A DNA stretch of 64,000 nt. Source: Cerasicoccus maritimus. GTDB lineage: Bacteria; Verrucomicrobiota; Verrucomicrobiia; Opitutales; Cerasicoccaceae. Numbering within the stretch: the stretch's first letter is position 1; each line of letters opens with the position of its first letter. Of the stretch, positions 16,023 to 24,718 are shown in pieces. Position numbers and translations under genes: made by a program. Location: contig JAVDPD010000001.1 of NCBI GenBank assembly GCA_031296935.1, forward strand, positions 50,422 through 114,421. Direction: 5' to 3'. The notes under the pieces are model-generated. The model searched no databases, had not been told where the DNA came from, and worked only from the letters and a program-made list of their open reading frames with translations.

Positions 16023-17420
16023 TTACTTCAGTTTAGCGCGGAGAACTTTGGTCTCGTTGTTGCGCTCGATGAGGAGGAGCAGCTCTTCGCGGGCGGTGTC
16101 GTTGTTGGCTGCTTCGAGCGCGGCGATGGCAGCCGCATAGCTGTCCACGGCTTGGCCATCGACTTCCTTTATCCAGTCGCCGGGCTGGAGCTCAGCGGAT
16201 TGGACGGGGCTGTTCGGCTTGATGAAGTCCACGATGGCGGCGTCGATATCGGCGCGGAGTTCGCGCTTGGAGAGGGCGTCGACGAGGGTAAACTCACGGG
16301 CGGACATGCCGAGGTTGTCGAAGTATTCGCGCTTGGCTTCCTTGAGGTTGATCGGCTGTTCGCCAATGACGATTTCGATCTCCTTGCCGTTGTTGCCACT
16401 GATGACGTCGAGCGTGACCTTCTCACCGACCTCGGTTTCCAGGATGGCTTTTTCAAACCACTGGGTCGTCACGAAGTCGGGGGAGAACTTGGGCAGCTTT
16501 TCGCCGTTGATGCCGATCACGATGTCGCGCGACTTGAGGCCAGCATTCGCAGCAGGGCTGTTTTCCACAACATCGCTCACGCTGAGCGCGCCTTGGTCGG
16601 TGAGGCCCATTATTTCGGCGACTTCGCGGTCGAGCGCCTGCATGCCGGAAACGCCGAGCCACGGGCGCTTTTCGCCGCTGACCACGGTGGGGATCATAGC
16701 GGCGTATTTCATGAAGACTTCAGCCGTGATGAAGGCGTTGGATTCGCGGACCATTTGCACGGCGGCGTTGAACTTACGGCCGTTCATGTAGAGGATTTTT
16801 TCGTCGGTGGTGGGCGGGCCTCCCCAGCCAGCAAACTGCCCTTGCGCGTCGAAGACGATGGAGCCGGGCGAGGTGACGGGCCGGTCGCCGAAGCCCACCA
16901 GCCAGGGCAGCGGCTTTTGTGCGCTCACACGGGCGCTGAGGAAGTAGGGCGTGAAGTTCCAGCTGTCTCCCATCACCGCGATCCCCCACACAAAGGAGCC
17001 AGTCTTGAGCTTGGCTTGGCCGAAGTCCTGGATTGGCTTCAGCTCCTGCATCGCGGCTTCATCCACCTTCAGGTAGTGCCAGGTGCTGATGTAGTTTTGG
17101 CCGACGTAAGTCGCGTCCCAGCCGTCTCCGTCTTCGCCGAGGACCTTGACCTTGAAGTCTTTAAAACGTTCGGGCGGCACCCAGCCTGGGACTGAGCCAT
17201 CAAGCAGGATGATGTGCCCCTGGTCATCGAAAACGATGCCGATGGCAGTCATCGGCGTGCGGTCGATGTCGTTCTGGATGAAATATTCCACCGCGACGAC
17301 GCTTTTGCTGCGCTCGTCGAACTGCTGTTCGAAGTCCCCCGGAATGGACTCAGCGCGCGCGCCGGTAGCGGCCAGCGCAGTTAAGACGACTAGTAAGAGT
17401 GAGCGAAGTGGGTAACTCAT
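16023..17420 (-). CDS. Secreted PDZ protein with decayed HtrA-like protease domain
   Basis: 465 aa from ATG 17420 (signal peptide MSYPLRSLLLVVLTALAATG, ending ARA). Residues ~25-240 resemble a trypsin-like HtrA domain, but the His loop (TNHH type) is replaced by GHIILLDGS, and the GNSGG serine loop reads TSPGSIVFD. Two PDZ domains follow: PWLGVSGMQALD..NSPAANAGLKSRDIVIGING and ..DFIKPNSPVQSAELQPGDWI. Likely a non-catalytic periplasmic binding protein (inference). An alternative start at 17471 precedes a stem-loop. Confidence 0.78.
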   Translation of the reverse strand: MSYPLRSLLLVVLTALAATGARAESIPGDFEQQFDERSKSVVAVEYFIQNDIDRTPMTAIGIVFDDQGHIILLDGSVPGWVPPERFKDFKVKVLGEDGDGWDATYVGQNYISTWHYLKVDEAAMQELKPIQDFGQAKLKTGSFVWGIAVMGDSWNFTPYFLSARVSAQKPLPWLVGFGDRPVTSPGSIVFDAQGQFAGWGGPPTTDEKILYMNGRKFNAAVQMVRESNAFITAEVFMKYAAMIPTVVSGEKRPWLGVSGMQALDREVAEIMGLTDQGALSVSDVVENSPAANAGLKSRDIVIGINGEKLPKFSPDFVTTQWFEKAILETEVGEKVTLDVISGNNGKEIEIVIGEQPINLKEAKREYFDNLGMSAREFTLVDALSKRELRADIDAAIVDFIKPNSPVQSAELQPGDWIKEVDGQAVDSYAAAIAALEAANNDTAREELLLLIERNNETKVLRAKLK

Positions 17421-17465
17421 GACGGCGCAGTCAAGCGGGTCATTGTCCCCTAGGCAACCCTGTAA

Positions 17466-17505
17466 AAACAAAGCCGGCCGGTTCGTGGGGCGAACCGACC
17501 GGTCA
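17466..17505 (-). terminator. Probable intrinsic terminator, minus strand
   Basis: Minus-strand stem CGGTCGGTTCG / CGAACCGGCCGG with a CCCCA loop, followed by CTTTGTTTTT. It lies between the small membrane protein gene (17631-17906) and the PDZ gene, so it would end the former's transcript. Confidence 0.7.
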
Positions 17506-17630
17506 TCAGGGGTGATGAGGAGAACAAGCTATCGGGTATTTACGTAATCCGTTATTTGCTCGCTTGGCAAGCGAAACTTACACTAATTTAGCAAATTATT
17601 TATGCTAATGCTGGGGCGGCGTTGCGACAG

Positions 17631-17906
17631 TTAGAACGTTGCCCATAATGCGCCGGTCGAAACCAGTAAAAGCGCCGCGCCGATCAGGAAGCTTTGGCGC
17701 GCCTCGGGGTCGAGTTTCCAGCGATGAAAAGCGGCGATGGCGGCTGCTAGACCAGTCCAAGCCAAGACGACATCGAATAGGGAACCGCTCTTGTTAGCGG
17801 CCAAGTCACGCTCGGTTTGCTGGGCATGAAAGGTGAGTAGTCCAGCCATCAGCATCGCCCCGCCGATTGCTGCCGCCAAAGCGAGAAGGATGCGGAGGAT
17901 GACCAA
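17631..17906 (-). CDS. Small hydrophobic protein of unknown function
   Basis: 91 aa. Three hydrophobic stretches (ILLALAAAIGGAMLMAGLL; LFDVVLAWTGLAAAIAAF; SFLIGAALLLVSTGALWATF) with a charged middle (HRWKLDPEARQ). The start is TTG at 17906; there is no ATG early in the frame, so the N terminus is uncertain. I recognise no family. It lies 6 bp after a truncated PEP-CTERM gene on the same strand. Confidence 0.55.
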   Translation of the reverse strand: MVILRILLALAAAIGGAMLMAGLLTFHAQQTERDLAANKSGSLFDVVLAWTGLAAAIAAFHRWKLDPEARQSFLIGAALLLVSTGALWATF

Positions 17907-17912
17907 TTTAGC

Positions 17913-18311
17913 TCAGGGATTAGTCTTGCGAAGGCGTGAGCGGCGCAATCGATACGCACAAACTCCGAGCAGCGCGACTAGCGGTAGCCAGAAAGCCAAA
18001 GGCTCGGGCACACTTGCCCATGGTATTTGATCGTTGATGGAGATGAAGTCGTTATTGTAGGTCGTTCCACCGTAGAAAGGCACATCCACGTGCGTCCACG
18101 TGCTAGAGCCCAAAACGAGCAGCGTGCCCAAGTCGTCTCCGAACAAGGTGCCCGAGTCGTCTTCGACCAAGGTGCTAAAGTCCAGTGGGAGGCTAGTGAC
18201 GTTGCTCAAGTCGTAAATCTCTAGATTCAGCTGTGCATCGTATACCACTCCCCCGCCAGCGTTTTCAATTGTAACGCTAGAGGCTGAAAAACTACTGTAG
18301 CCGAGGGACAT
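17913..18311 (-). pseudogene. PEP-CTERM protein remnant lacking a signal peptide
   Basis: 132 aa. The C terminus is a full PEP-CTERM sorting signal: VPEP, a hydrophobic helix (LAFWLPLVALLGVCAY) and a basic tail RLRRSRLRK. Exosortase substrates need an N-terminal signal peptide, but none is present from ATG 18311 and the frame is closed by TAA about 40 bp upstream. Probably a 5'-truncated gene. The body is beta-rich with no recognised domain. Confidence 0.6.
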
Positions 18312-18393
18312 GGTTTCTATGGCAACAGCGTCGCATAGCGTTGTCCAGTGTTAAATGGATACAAAAAATGCTTAGCAGTTCTTTTGTGCCTGA

Positions 18394-19266
18394 TTAGCCA
18401 AGCTCAAACGTCGTGATGCCGTAGATGTTCGCCCAGGGGAGCGTGGGCGCGGGGCCGTAATACATGCGGGCGCAGCCGAAGACTTCCTGCATGCCGTTGG
18501 CCTCGGCGAGGGCGAGGGCGGCAGGGTTGTTCTCGGGGGTGTCGAGGAAGAGTGGCTCGCCGCAGGCGCGGTCGCTGAGGGCGGCAAAGAGGTCGGCGGC
18601 GGTCTGGGCGTCGTCAGCGAACAGGGGGCCAATTTTGTAGCCTTCCTGGCAGGCGCGGACCACGCCCATGCCGGCGAGCTGGCCGTCCTTTACGGCGCCG
18701 AGCGCGAGGCCTTCCGCGGGGTTGATCCAGCGGCGGAGAAACTCCTCGCGGGCAAAGCCAAAGTGCTTCGTGTCGTAGGCCAGGACGTCGCTAAACGGCG
18801 CATCGGAGAGCTCCAGCATCTTGCCCTTGGGCTGCCCGGCCTTGCCGACGCCGGCCATGCGCAGGTTGCGATGGGTAAATTGGAAACCGCCCTTGGCATA
18901 CCAGTCCTGCATGTCGAACACGCCATCCATGGCGATCGCGGCGCCGGGCTGGAGCTTGCCCTTGAGCGTGTCGCGGCGCCAGAACCAGAACTTCGTGCCG
19001 AGGCCCTTGTTGCGTAGGTCGGGCCGCATGATGAAGAAGCCCATGAAGCCGAACGCGCCGCCGTAGTTGACGATGGAGCCTGTGCCGACGACTTCGCCAT
19101 CGAGGCAAGCCGCGACGAAGCCCTCGGGGTCCGTGGCCCAGAAAATATCGGCGTCGTGCTTGCCGGGGTTCCAGCCTTCGCGGGCGGCCCATTGGACGGC
19201 GATATCGAGCTCTTCGCGGCTCATCGTGCGGAAGGTCAGTTGGTCAGCGAGGGCGTCGTGGTGCAT
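18394..19266 (-). CDS. GNAT family N-acetyltransferase, YitH-like
   Basis: 290 aa from ATG 19266 (an upstream ATG at 19311 adds 15 unlikely residues). First GNAT domain: [40 protein letters not shown], then the acetyl-CoA loop RNKGLGTKF. The second half repeats a weaker acetyltransferase fold ([20 protein letters not shown]), as in YitH/HI0933-type two-domain GNATs. Substrate unknown. Divergent from the Na/Pi cotransporter gene. Confidence 0.85.
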   Translation of the reverse strand: MHHDALADQLTFRTMSREELDIAVQWAAREGWNPGKHDADIFWATDPEGFVAACLDGEVVGTGSIVNYGGAFGFMGFFIMRPDLRNKGLGTKFWFWRRDTLKGKLQPGAAIAMDGVFDMQDWYAKGGFQFTHRNLRMAGVGKAGQPKGKMLELSDAPFSDVLAYDTKHFGFAREEFLRRWINPAEGLALGAVKDGQLAGMGVVRACQEGYKIGPLFADDAQTAADLFAALSDRACGEPLFLDTPENNPAALALAEANGMQEVFGCARMYYGPAPTLPWANIYGITTFELG

Positions 19267-19411
19267 GGCGCGATGCTGGGATTTTCGTGCGGAGCAGGCA
19301 ACAAATTTCACCTCGCCGTCACAGGTAGGGGCGACATTCCGTTGACGTGTGGCCCTAAGTGGTTGGACTTGAACGTATGCGAGATCTCGCTAAGGCTCCG
19401 CTGCGAACCAA

Positions 19412-21028
19412 ATGACCAAGCAACTGCTCTACATCCTGGCCGGTCTGGGCCTTTTTTTTGTTGGCATTAAAATGCTCAACAAAAATTTGCGCGTCATGGC
19501 CAGTGGACCGTTTAGGCGGTTGGCGCGCAAGATGAGCGCCAATGTCGTCGTGGCGGCGTTTTGGGGTGCGGTGTCGGGCTTTGCCACGCAGAGTGGGCGC
19601 ACGACTTCGCTGATTCTCGCCAGCCTGGTGCAGGGGCGGATCGTGGAGGTGCGTTCGGCGACGCCGCTCGTACTTTGGGCGAACCTCGGTTGCACGCTGA
19701 TTGTCTTCGCGGCGGTATTTCCCTTTGATTATTTTGTGCTGTTCGTGCTCGGTGTGAGTGGCATTTGCACGGCCTTTGAAATACCGAAGAAATGGAAGAC
19801 AGGCGTCACCGCGGTCTTTGGCTTGTCATTGATGTTATTTGGCCTCGCGGAAATCTCGGCGGCCGCGCGTGAGTTTACGCACTACGGCTGGTTTGAGGAT
19901 TCGATGGAGCTGATTAACCAGTCGTTCATCTTCGCATTTGTCATCGGGCTGGCGCTGACGGTGATCTGCCAGTCGCACATGGCGATCATTCTGATTACAT
20001 TGGCTATGGCCAGCAGCGGTTTCTTTGACTTCGAGCACGCAGTGATGGTGATCTACGGCACGCATGTTGGCTCAAGCGTGATCACTTACCTAACGGGCGC
20101 GCATTTCAAGGGGCGCGCTCAGCAACTGGTTTGGGCGCAGATTCTTTATAACCTCGTGGCAGTGGCGCTGTTTCTGGCCCTGTTTTTCGTGGAGCAAATT
20201 TCCGACAAGCACTTGCTGCATGACTTGGCCAAGTCTCTGGCTGACGAAGTAGAAGTGCAGGCGGCGATTGTCGCGCTGTTGATGAACTTGGTGACGCCGC
20301 TGTTGCTAACGCTGAGCATTGGGCGCTTCATTTCGGCCTGCGAACGCATGTCGCCGCCCTCGGAAACGGAGGAGCTCTCGCAGCCGGAATACCTACAGGA
20401 CGGCATGGCGAGCAGTCCGGTGGCGGGCCTGATGCTTTGCGAGAAAGAGCAATTTCGCCTGCTCCAGCGTCTGCCCCAATACCTGGCCAGCCTGCGCAAA
20501 GGCGAAGCGGCGCCGACGGTTGCGCCCGCTGCGTATCACCAGGCCTATGCGGAGATTTCCCGCCACATTTTGCATTTCCAAAGTTCGCTCATTTCGCATT
20601 CGCTCTCGGCGGAAGACACGGAGTGGCTGATCAATTTGCAGAACCGGCAGGAGCTGTTGACCACGATTGAAAATGCGTGCTTTAGCCTTTGCGAAGAACT
20701 GAGCAGCGCACAAACCAATGCGGACGTGCAGATGCTCGGGCAGCAAATCATCGAAGCGCTCGACACGATGATCCTCACCGCGATTGCCGCGCTGGAAGAC
20801 AACGATCCCGCTGAGTGCGCATTGCTCGAAACCATGACCGCTGAGCGAGGCGAATCGATGGAGCAAATCCGCAAGCGCTATCTGGCGTCAGCGGATCTCC
20901 TGTCCGCGAACGGCCGAAATCAAGTCATGCTCATCACGAACATCTTCGAGCGCGCAAGTTGGTCCTTGGGCCGCCTTGGCAAACTCATCGCCAACAGCGA
21001 CCGCAACAACATCGTGGAGGAAGATTAA
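19412..21028 (+). CDS. Na/Pi cotransporter family protein with PhoU-like C-terminal domain
   Basis: 538 aa. About eight membrane helices in residues 1-310, containing the two inverted-repeat motifs of the family in degenerate form (FATQSGRTTSLILASL near 52-67 and VICQSHMAIILITLAMASSG near 186-205), then a cytoplasmic PhoU-like helical domain (about 350-538). Family members (NptA/YjbB) move phosphate with sodium. The canonical QSSS is replaced by QSG and QSH, so transport specificity may differ. Confidence 0.85.
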   Translation: MTKQLLYILAGLGLFFVGIKMLNKNLRVMASGPFRRLARKMSANVVVAAFWGAVSGFATQSGRTTSLILASLVQGRIVEVRSATPLVLWANLGCTLIVFAAVFPFDYFVLFVLGVSGICTAFEIPKKWKTGVTAVFGLSLMLFGLAEISAAAREFTHYGWFEDSMELINQSFIFAFVIGLALTVICQSHMAIILITLAMASSGFFDFEHAVMVIYGTHVGSSVITYLTGAHFKGRAQQLVWAQILYNLVAVALFLALFFVEQISDKHLLHDLAKSLADEVEVQAAIVALLMNLVTPLLLTLSIGRFISACERMSPPSETEELSQPEYLQDGMASSPVAGLMLCEKEQFRLLQRLPQYLASLRKGEAAPTVAPAAYHQAYAEISRHILHFQSSLISHSLSAEDTEWLINLQNRQELLTTIENACFSLCEELSSAQTNADVQMLGQQIIEALDTMILTAIAALEDNDPAECALLETMTAERGESMEQIRKRYLASADLLSANGRNQVMLITNIFERASWSLGRLGKLIANSDRNNIVEED

Positions 21029-21091
21029 CTCGCGTATTCATGGCTTCGCTTTGGCTGGTCACGCCTCGCTGGCAACAATTCGTTGCCTCAC

Positions 21092-21139
21092 ATTTTGCGC
21101 AGCAAAATCTATGGGTGCAGCGGCACGCTGCCTGCGTTA
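21092..21139 (-). repeat. Stop-anchored double hairpin, copy E3
   Basis: In gene sense: stop TAA of ilvA (21137-21139), 5 nt, GCAGCG-tgc-CGCTGC (21117-21131), spacer, ATTTTGC-tgc-GCAAAAT (21092-21108). A third stem GGCAAC-gaatt-GTTGCC lies at 21071-21087. Confidence 0.85.
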
Positions 21140-22675
21140 GATGAGGCGGGCGGTGACGGAGTCCGGGAGCGGCTGGCAACTACGGTAGCCCTTGCCGCTG
21201 GTAGGGAGCCATTCCAGAAATGCACTGCGCTGCGCTGCTGCGGCAAACTCGAGGCCAATGAGGGCGCGGCCGATGCGTTCGCCGGTGTAGCGATAGTTGA
21301 AATAACAGAAGTTTGCGCGTCCGCGAATCGTCTCGGACAGGAAGTCGTGGAGGGCTCCCGGGCGCTCATAAAACTCGAGCTTGAGAAACACCGGGTGCTC
21401 CAAGAGCGGGCCGTTGCAAGCGATGGCGCGGAACTCGATGTCTTCGCTGCCGGAGACGTCTTCCCAGCGGTAGCCGCCGTCGTTGAGGCGCTGTTGAATT
21501 TCGGCAAGCTGCGTGGCGTCGCAATCGAGGCCAAAGATCGGCCAGGCTTGCTGGGCGTCGGTCTTGCCGTAGAGGAAGTCGTTGATGCTGACTCCGGCCA
21601 GGACACCGTCGAGCAGCTTGAGCATCGCGCCCGGTATTTCGGGGATGTTGATGCGCAGAAATTGACGTGGCTGCTGCGCTGAGCCGGTGCTTTCGGCGAT
21701 GAGCGCAAGCTTGTTAAAATCCAGATTCGCCCCGCACAAAACCGTCAACACGCGTTTGCCCGCAAGCGAAGCTTTGCATTGCAAAGCTCCCGCCAGGCCC
21801 ATCGCTCCAGCTGGCTCAGGGATGGCGCGCAGGCCGTCCCACATGATGCGGATGGCTTCGGAAACTTCGCGGTTGGTGACCGTGATGATGTCATCGAGCA
21901 CCTCACGGCAAATTTCAAATGGCAGGTCGCCGGCTTGGCGGACAGCCGAGCCGTCGCAGAAGATATCGATGTGGTCGAGGCGCGTGGGTTTACCCGCGGC
22001 AAGCGCAGCCTTCATCGAGGCCTGATCGACGCCTTCAACGCCAATCAGCTTGATGTCGGGCCAAAACATTTTCAGCCAAGTGGCGACGCCGGACGCCATG
22101 CCGCCACCGCCGATTTGGAGAAAGGCGACGTCGAACGGACCCTTTCCAGACATGATGACCTCGTCCGCCAGGGAGCCCTGGCCCGCCATTACGTGGAGGT
22201 CGTCATAGGCATGGACGATGGTTCCCTTACTTTGCGATGCAAAGTCTTTGGCTGCCTGGACTGATTCATCATAGGCGTCGCCAACAAGGTGGATCGTTAC
22301 TTGGTCTCCGCCGAGGCGCTTCACGGCGTTTTGCTTCACCGAGGGTGTGGTGCCGGGCATGAAGATATCCGCCTTCACCCCGAGCAGACCCGCGGCAAGG
22401 GCAACGCCTTGCGCGTGGTTACCGGCCGAGGCAGTGACTACGCCTGCCGCCGACTCTTCAGGCGTGAGCACGGCCATGCGGTTAAACGCACCACGCCACT
22501 TGTAGGCCTTAATGGCCGAGACGTCCTCGCGCTTGACCCAGATTTCGCCGTTGAAGTCGGGCAGCGGCAGCTGCTCCAGGGGCGTGGGTAAACCGGCCCG
22601 GTAAACACGTTGTCGGGCAAAGAGGATTTCCTGCCGCAGACGTCGCAGCAAGGGCATGGCTTCATCGGATTCCAT
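21137..22675 (-). CDS. ilvA: Biosynthetic threonine ammonia-lyase
   Basis: 512 aa, matching long biosynthetic IlvA. PLP lysine is Lys59 in KAYKWRGAFNR; the phosphate-binding glycine loop appears as GGGGMASG; two C-terminal ACT-like regulatory domains follow (LRINIPEIPGAMLKLLDGVL and FLKLEFYERPGALHDFLSET). Converts threonine to 2-oxobutanoate and ammonia for isoleucine synthesis; normally inhibited by isoleucine. Two 17-bp palindromes of the CTTTGC..GCAAAG family lie inside the gene (21771-21787, 22229-22245). Confidence 0.95.
   Translation of the reverse strand: MESDEAMPLLRRLRQEILFARQRVYRAGLPTPLEQLPLPDFNGEIWVKREDVSAIKAYKWRGAFNRMAVLTPEESAAGVVTASAGNHAQGVALAAGLLGVKADIFMPGTTPSVKQNAVKRLGGDQVTIHLVGDAYDESVQAAKDFASQSKGTIVHAYDDLHVMAGQGSLADEVIMSGKGPFDVAFLQIGGGGMASGVATWLKMFWPDIKLIGVEGVDQASMKAALAAGKPTRLDHIDIFCDGSAVRQAGDLPFEICREVLDDIITVTNREVSEAIRIMWDGLRAIPEPAGAMGLAGALQCKASLAGKRVLTVLCGANLDFNKLALIAESTGSAQQPRQFLRINIPEIPGAMLKLLDGVLAGVSINDFLYGKTDAQQAWPIFGLDCDATQLAEIQQRLNDGGYRWEDVSGSEDIEFRAIACNGPLLEHPVFLKLEFYERPGALHDFLSETIRGRANFCYFNYRYTGERIGRALIGLEFAAAAQRSAFLEWLPTSGKGYRSCQPLPDSVTARLI
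21771..21787. repeat. CTTTGC palindrome inside ilvA, copy 1
   Basis: GCTTTGCA-t-TGCAAAGC, perfect 8-bp arms, in frame in ilvA. Confidence 0.8.
22229..22245. repeat. CTTTGC palindrome inside ilvA, copy 2
   Basis: ACTTTGC-gat-GCAAAGT, 7-bp arms, in frame in ilvA. Confidence 0.8.
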
Positions 22676-23013
22676 GAGGCTACAATGCGGAGGGCATACG
22701 CCGGGCGCAAGTATGGGATTGCGACTGGTTTATCCGTTTAAAACACCCTGTCTGTCTTCCAATGGTTGCGCAATCTCGTATCATGTGAGGTTAATCGAAG
22801 GGCCCTCTAGTTGCGGTTTCCACAGATTCATGCAATGGGGAGAAAGGTGCTGCTATGAAGTTTTTTGAGTCAAGCACGGTGTTTGCTATGAAGTCCTCTC
22901 TGGGTTATTCGGGCTGGTAGCGCACCAAGTGTCAGGCGTATTCGACCAGCTTGGCGCGCGTGCTCGGATTGCCGGGCTGAGCATTTGCTGGACCCGGCAA
23001 CTTCATGTTATCT
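22676..23013. other. Gene-free region upstream of ilvA
   Basis: 338 bp. Its right end is a stop-anchored palindrome (22969-23018). A short minus-strand frame (23006 to 22932) starts on the ATG inside that repeat and ends NPSTRAKLVEYA; it could be the fossil end of a gene but is too short to call. Nothing else seen; the ilvA promoter should be here. Confidence 0.5.
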
Positions 23014-23018
23014 CTAGC
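22969..23018 (-). repeat. GATAACATGAAGTTGCC element, copy B
   Basis: In gene sense it begins with the TAG stop of the tautomerase gene (23014-23016), GGCTAGAGATAACATGAAGT and so on, then GTTGCCGGG-loop-CCCGGCAA. The right arm is truncated relative to copy D (59895-59959). Confidence 0.82.
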
Positions 23019-23361
23019 CAAACATGTTGCCCTTCCAGCCCCACATTGAGCGTTGGACGTCGTTGAATTTCACGTAAACGCGCTCGGGTGGGATGTCGGC
23101 GACGGAGTTCAACAGCGCGCAAAGCTGTTTGCAGATTTCCTTGGTTTTGCCGGCGGGGATGCCGAGGGAATTTACTTCCAGGAAAGCGGTTGGGGCGGGC
23201 TTGCCGCCGAACAGCATCGGCGTGTCGTCCTGAATGGAGACCATCATGTAGTCTTCGCTTTTGCCGAGCGCGCTAGCGACTAGCTGGGAGCTTTCGCTGA
23301 GTAACTTCTCCTGCGCTTCGGGGCTGAGCGCTTGATTCGTTTGGATGTTTAAGTAGGGCAT
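23014..23361 (-). CDS. MIF/phenylpyruvate tautomerase-like protein
   Basis: 115 aa, the exact size of macrophage migration inhibitory factor homologues. The catalytic Pro1 follows the initiator Met (MPYLNIQTN); conserved features include LLSESSQLVASALGKSEDYM, MVSIQDDTPMLFGG and PPERVYVKFNDV. Bacterial members tautomerise phenylpyruvate and similar keto-enols; physiological role unclear. The stop codon lies inside a palindromic repeat. Confidence 0.92.
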   Translation of the reverse strand: MPYLNIQTNQALSPEAQEKLLSESSQLVASALGKSEDYMMVSIQDDTPMLFGGKPAPTAFLEVNSLGIPAGKTKEICKQLCALLNSVADIPPERVYVKFNDVQRSMWGWKGNMFG

Positions 23362-23404
23362 GCTTCTTACTTAAACCGCACTGGCGGAAAAGTCCAGCGA
23401 GGGG

Positions 23405-24532
23405 TCAAAAGCCGGGTACGGCGATGATGACCGCATTGCCCTCGGTGCTGTTTTGAGCGGTGTCGCTAAAGTCGTCGAACGGATGGAAATTCCAAATCCA
23501 TTCGACCGGCCAATCCGCTGGATTGCTCATGATTTCAAAGGGCGAGTCCGGGCCAGCCGCGCTGAGGGTGCGTTGATGGCTGCTCAGCGATCGCAAGAGA
23601 AAGGCCGGGTCTATACCGTCCTTGAGGCGAAAAGTATAGCCGAAATTCGCCTCTGACCATTGATAGGAGCCGCTTGTCGAGCGCCTATATTGCTCGCCGG
23701 TAAGCTCGATGGTGAAGCCTTCGAATGAAAGGTCATCGATGACCATAATGGGGTCGTTGAAATCCGGGGCCAAGCTGGCATTGGCGTCACTGTACTCAAA
23801 GATTTTTACGCTTAAAACTGCGGGTTCGACCACTATCTGAATTTGGTCCGATCTGTTTACCTCGACGGTTGAGGGGCTGGTCCTCCCGCTGAGATCGCGG
23901 CTCAATCCTCGCGGGATCACTTCGGGGTCCGGCTCATGGGCAAAGAAGACATTGCCCGCAGGTAATGTGGTCGATCGCATGTCCACCCATGCCCATATCT
24001 TCGCTCGATCGGCAGAGTTGAGCTCGGTGGAGAAGTTGTCCATGTCCACTGCGAGCGCTTCTCCGCTGGTTAGGTTGGTAATGGTCGCTGGCGGCAGCCC
24101 GTCGACGCGAATGGCGTAGATGCGGCTGTCTTCGGATTGGCTCACGATGTCCACCGGGGTCGGGTTCCAGATCTCTGTGCGGATCGCAAAGCGTAGTTGG
24201 TGCCGGGCAAACGACTCGACGAAGAAGATGCCAATGGGTAGCGAAAACTCAGTCAGCACGACCGGCAGCCGGACTGAGGGCAGCTCATTGACTTGGAAAA
24301 ACGCGGGGGGAGTCAGGTCCGGCAACGGGTGGATCTGCGTCTCACCGTCGGAAAGTGAAACTGCGGCCAATGACCAGTCTTCCAGATCGCTGCATTGCTC
24401 CAGTATCATTGCATTGCCGGCCTCGGCTTGGTGGCTCAGCTGCCAGGTGCTGCCCGCCGTTTCCTCGATCGATAATCCAGACACAGGCTTGATCGAGGCC
24501 ATCAGGCAAAGTGCGGCGAGGAGGAACTTCAT
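23405..24532 (-). CDS. Secreted protein of unknown function
   Basis: 375 aa with a signal peptide (MKFLLAALCLMASIKPVSGL). Residues ~30-75 resemble the small beta module often found in Opitutae secreted proteins (VEQCSDLEDWSLAAVSLSDG-like text with a following FFQV). The rest is beta-rich with no catalytic motif that I recognise. Monocistronic, 44 bp after the tautomerase start region; divergent from the kinase-like gene. Confidence 0.75.
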   Translation of the reverse strand: MKFLLAALCLMASIKPVSGLSIEETAGSTWQLSHQAEAGNAMILEQCSDLEDWSLAAVSLSDGETQIHPLPDLTPPAFFQVNELPSVRLPVVLTEFSLPIGIFFVESFARHQLRFAIRTEIWNPTPVDIVSQSEDSRIYAIRVDGLPPATITNLTSGEALAVDMDNFSTELNSADRAKIWAWVDMRSTTLPAGNVFFAHEPDPEVIPRGLSRDLSGRTSPSTVEVNRSDQIQIVVEPAVLSVKIFEYSDANASLAPDFNDPIMVIDDLSFEGFTIELTGEQYRRSTSGSYQWSEANFGYTFRLKDGIDPAFLLRSLSSHQRTLSAAGPDSPFEIMSNPADWPVEWIWNFHPFDDFSDTAQNSTEGNAVIIAVPGF

Positions 24533-24718
24533 GTGTTGGATTTTCAGATAATCGATTACAGGTAGGCAAGGTGTATTTTAGTGACGACTTGGTGAAGCAA
24601 GCGCAGGGCTTCGGAATCGGTAAATTGCTTGGCTCCGCCCATATTGGCTCTGAAATACCATTTTGCTCTTGAACGAATGGGCATGCTGGCTTATCTTACA
24701 GCTAACCAAGGAAACCCC

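Noticed and set aside
22932-23006. 24-codon frame MKLPG...NPSTRAKLVEYA beginning in repeat B
   Set aside because: Start lies in the repeat, no ribosome site, too short; the tail may be a gene fossil but cannot be assigned.
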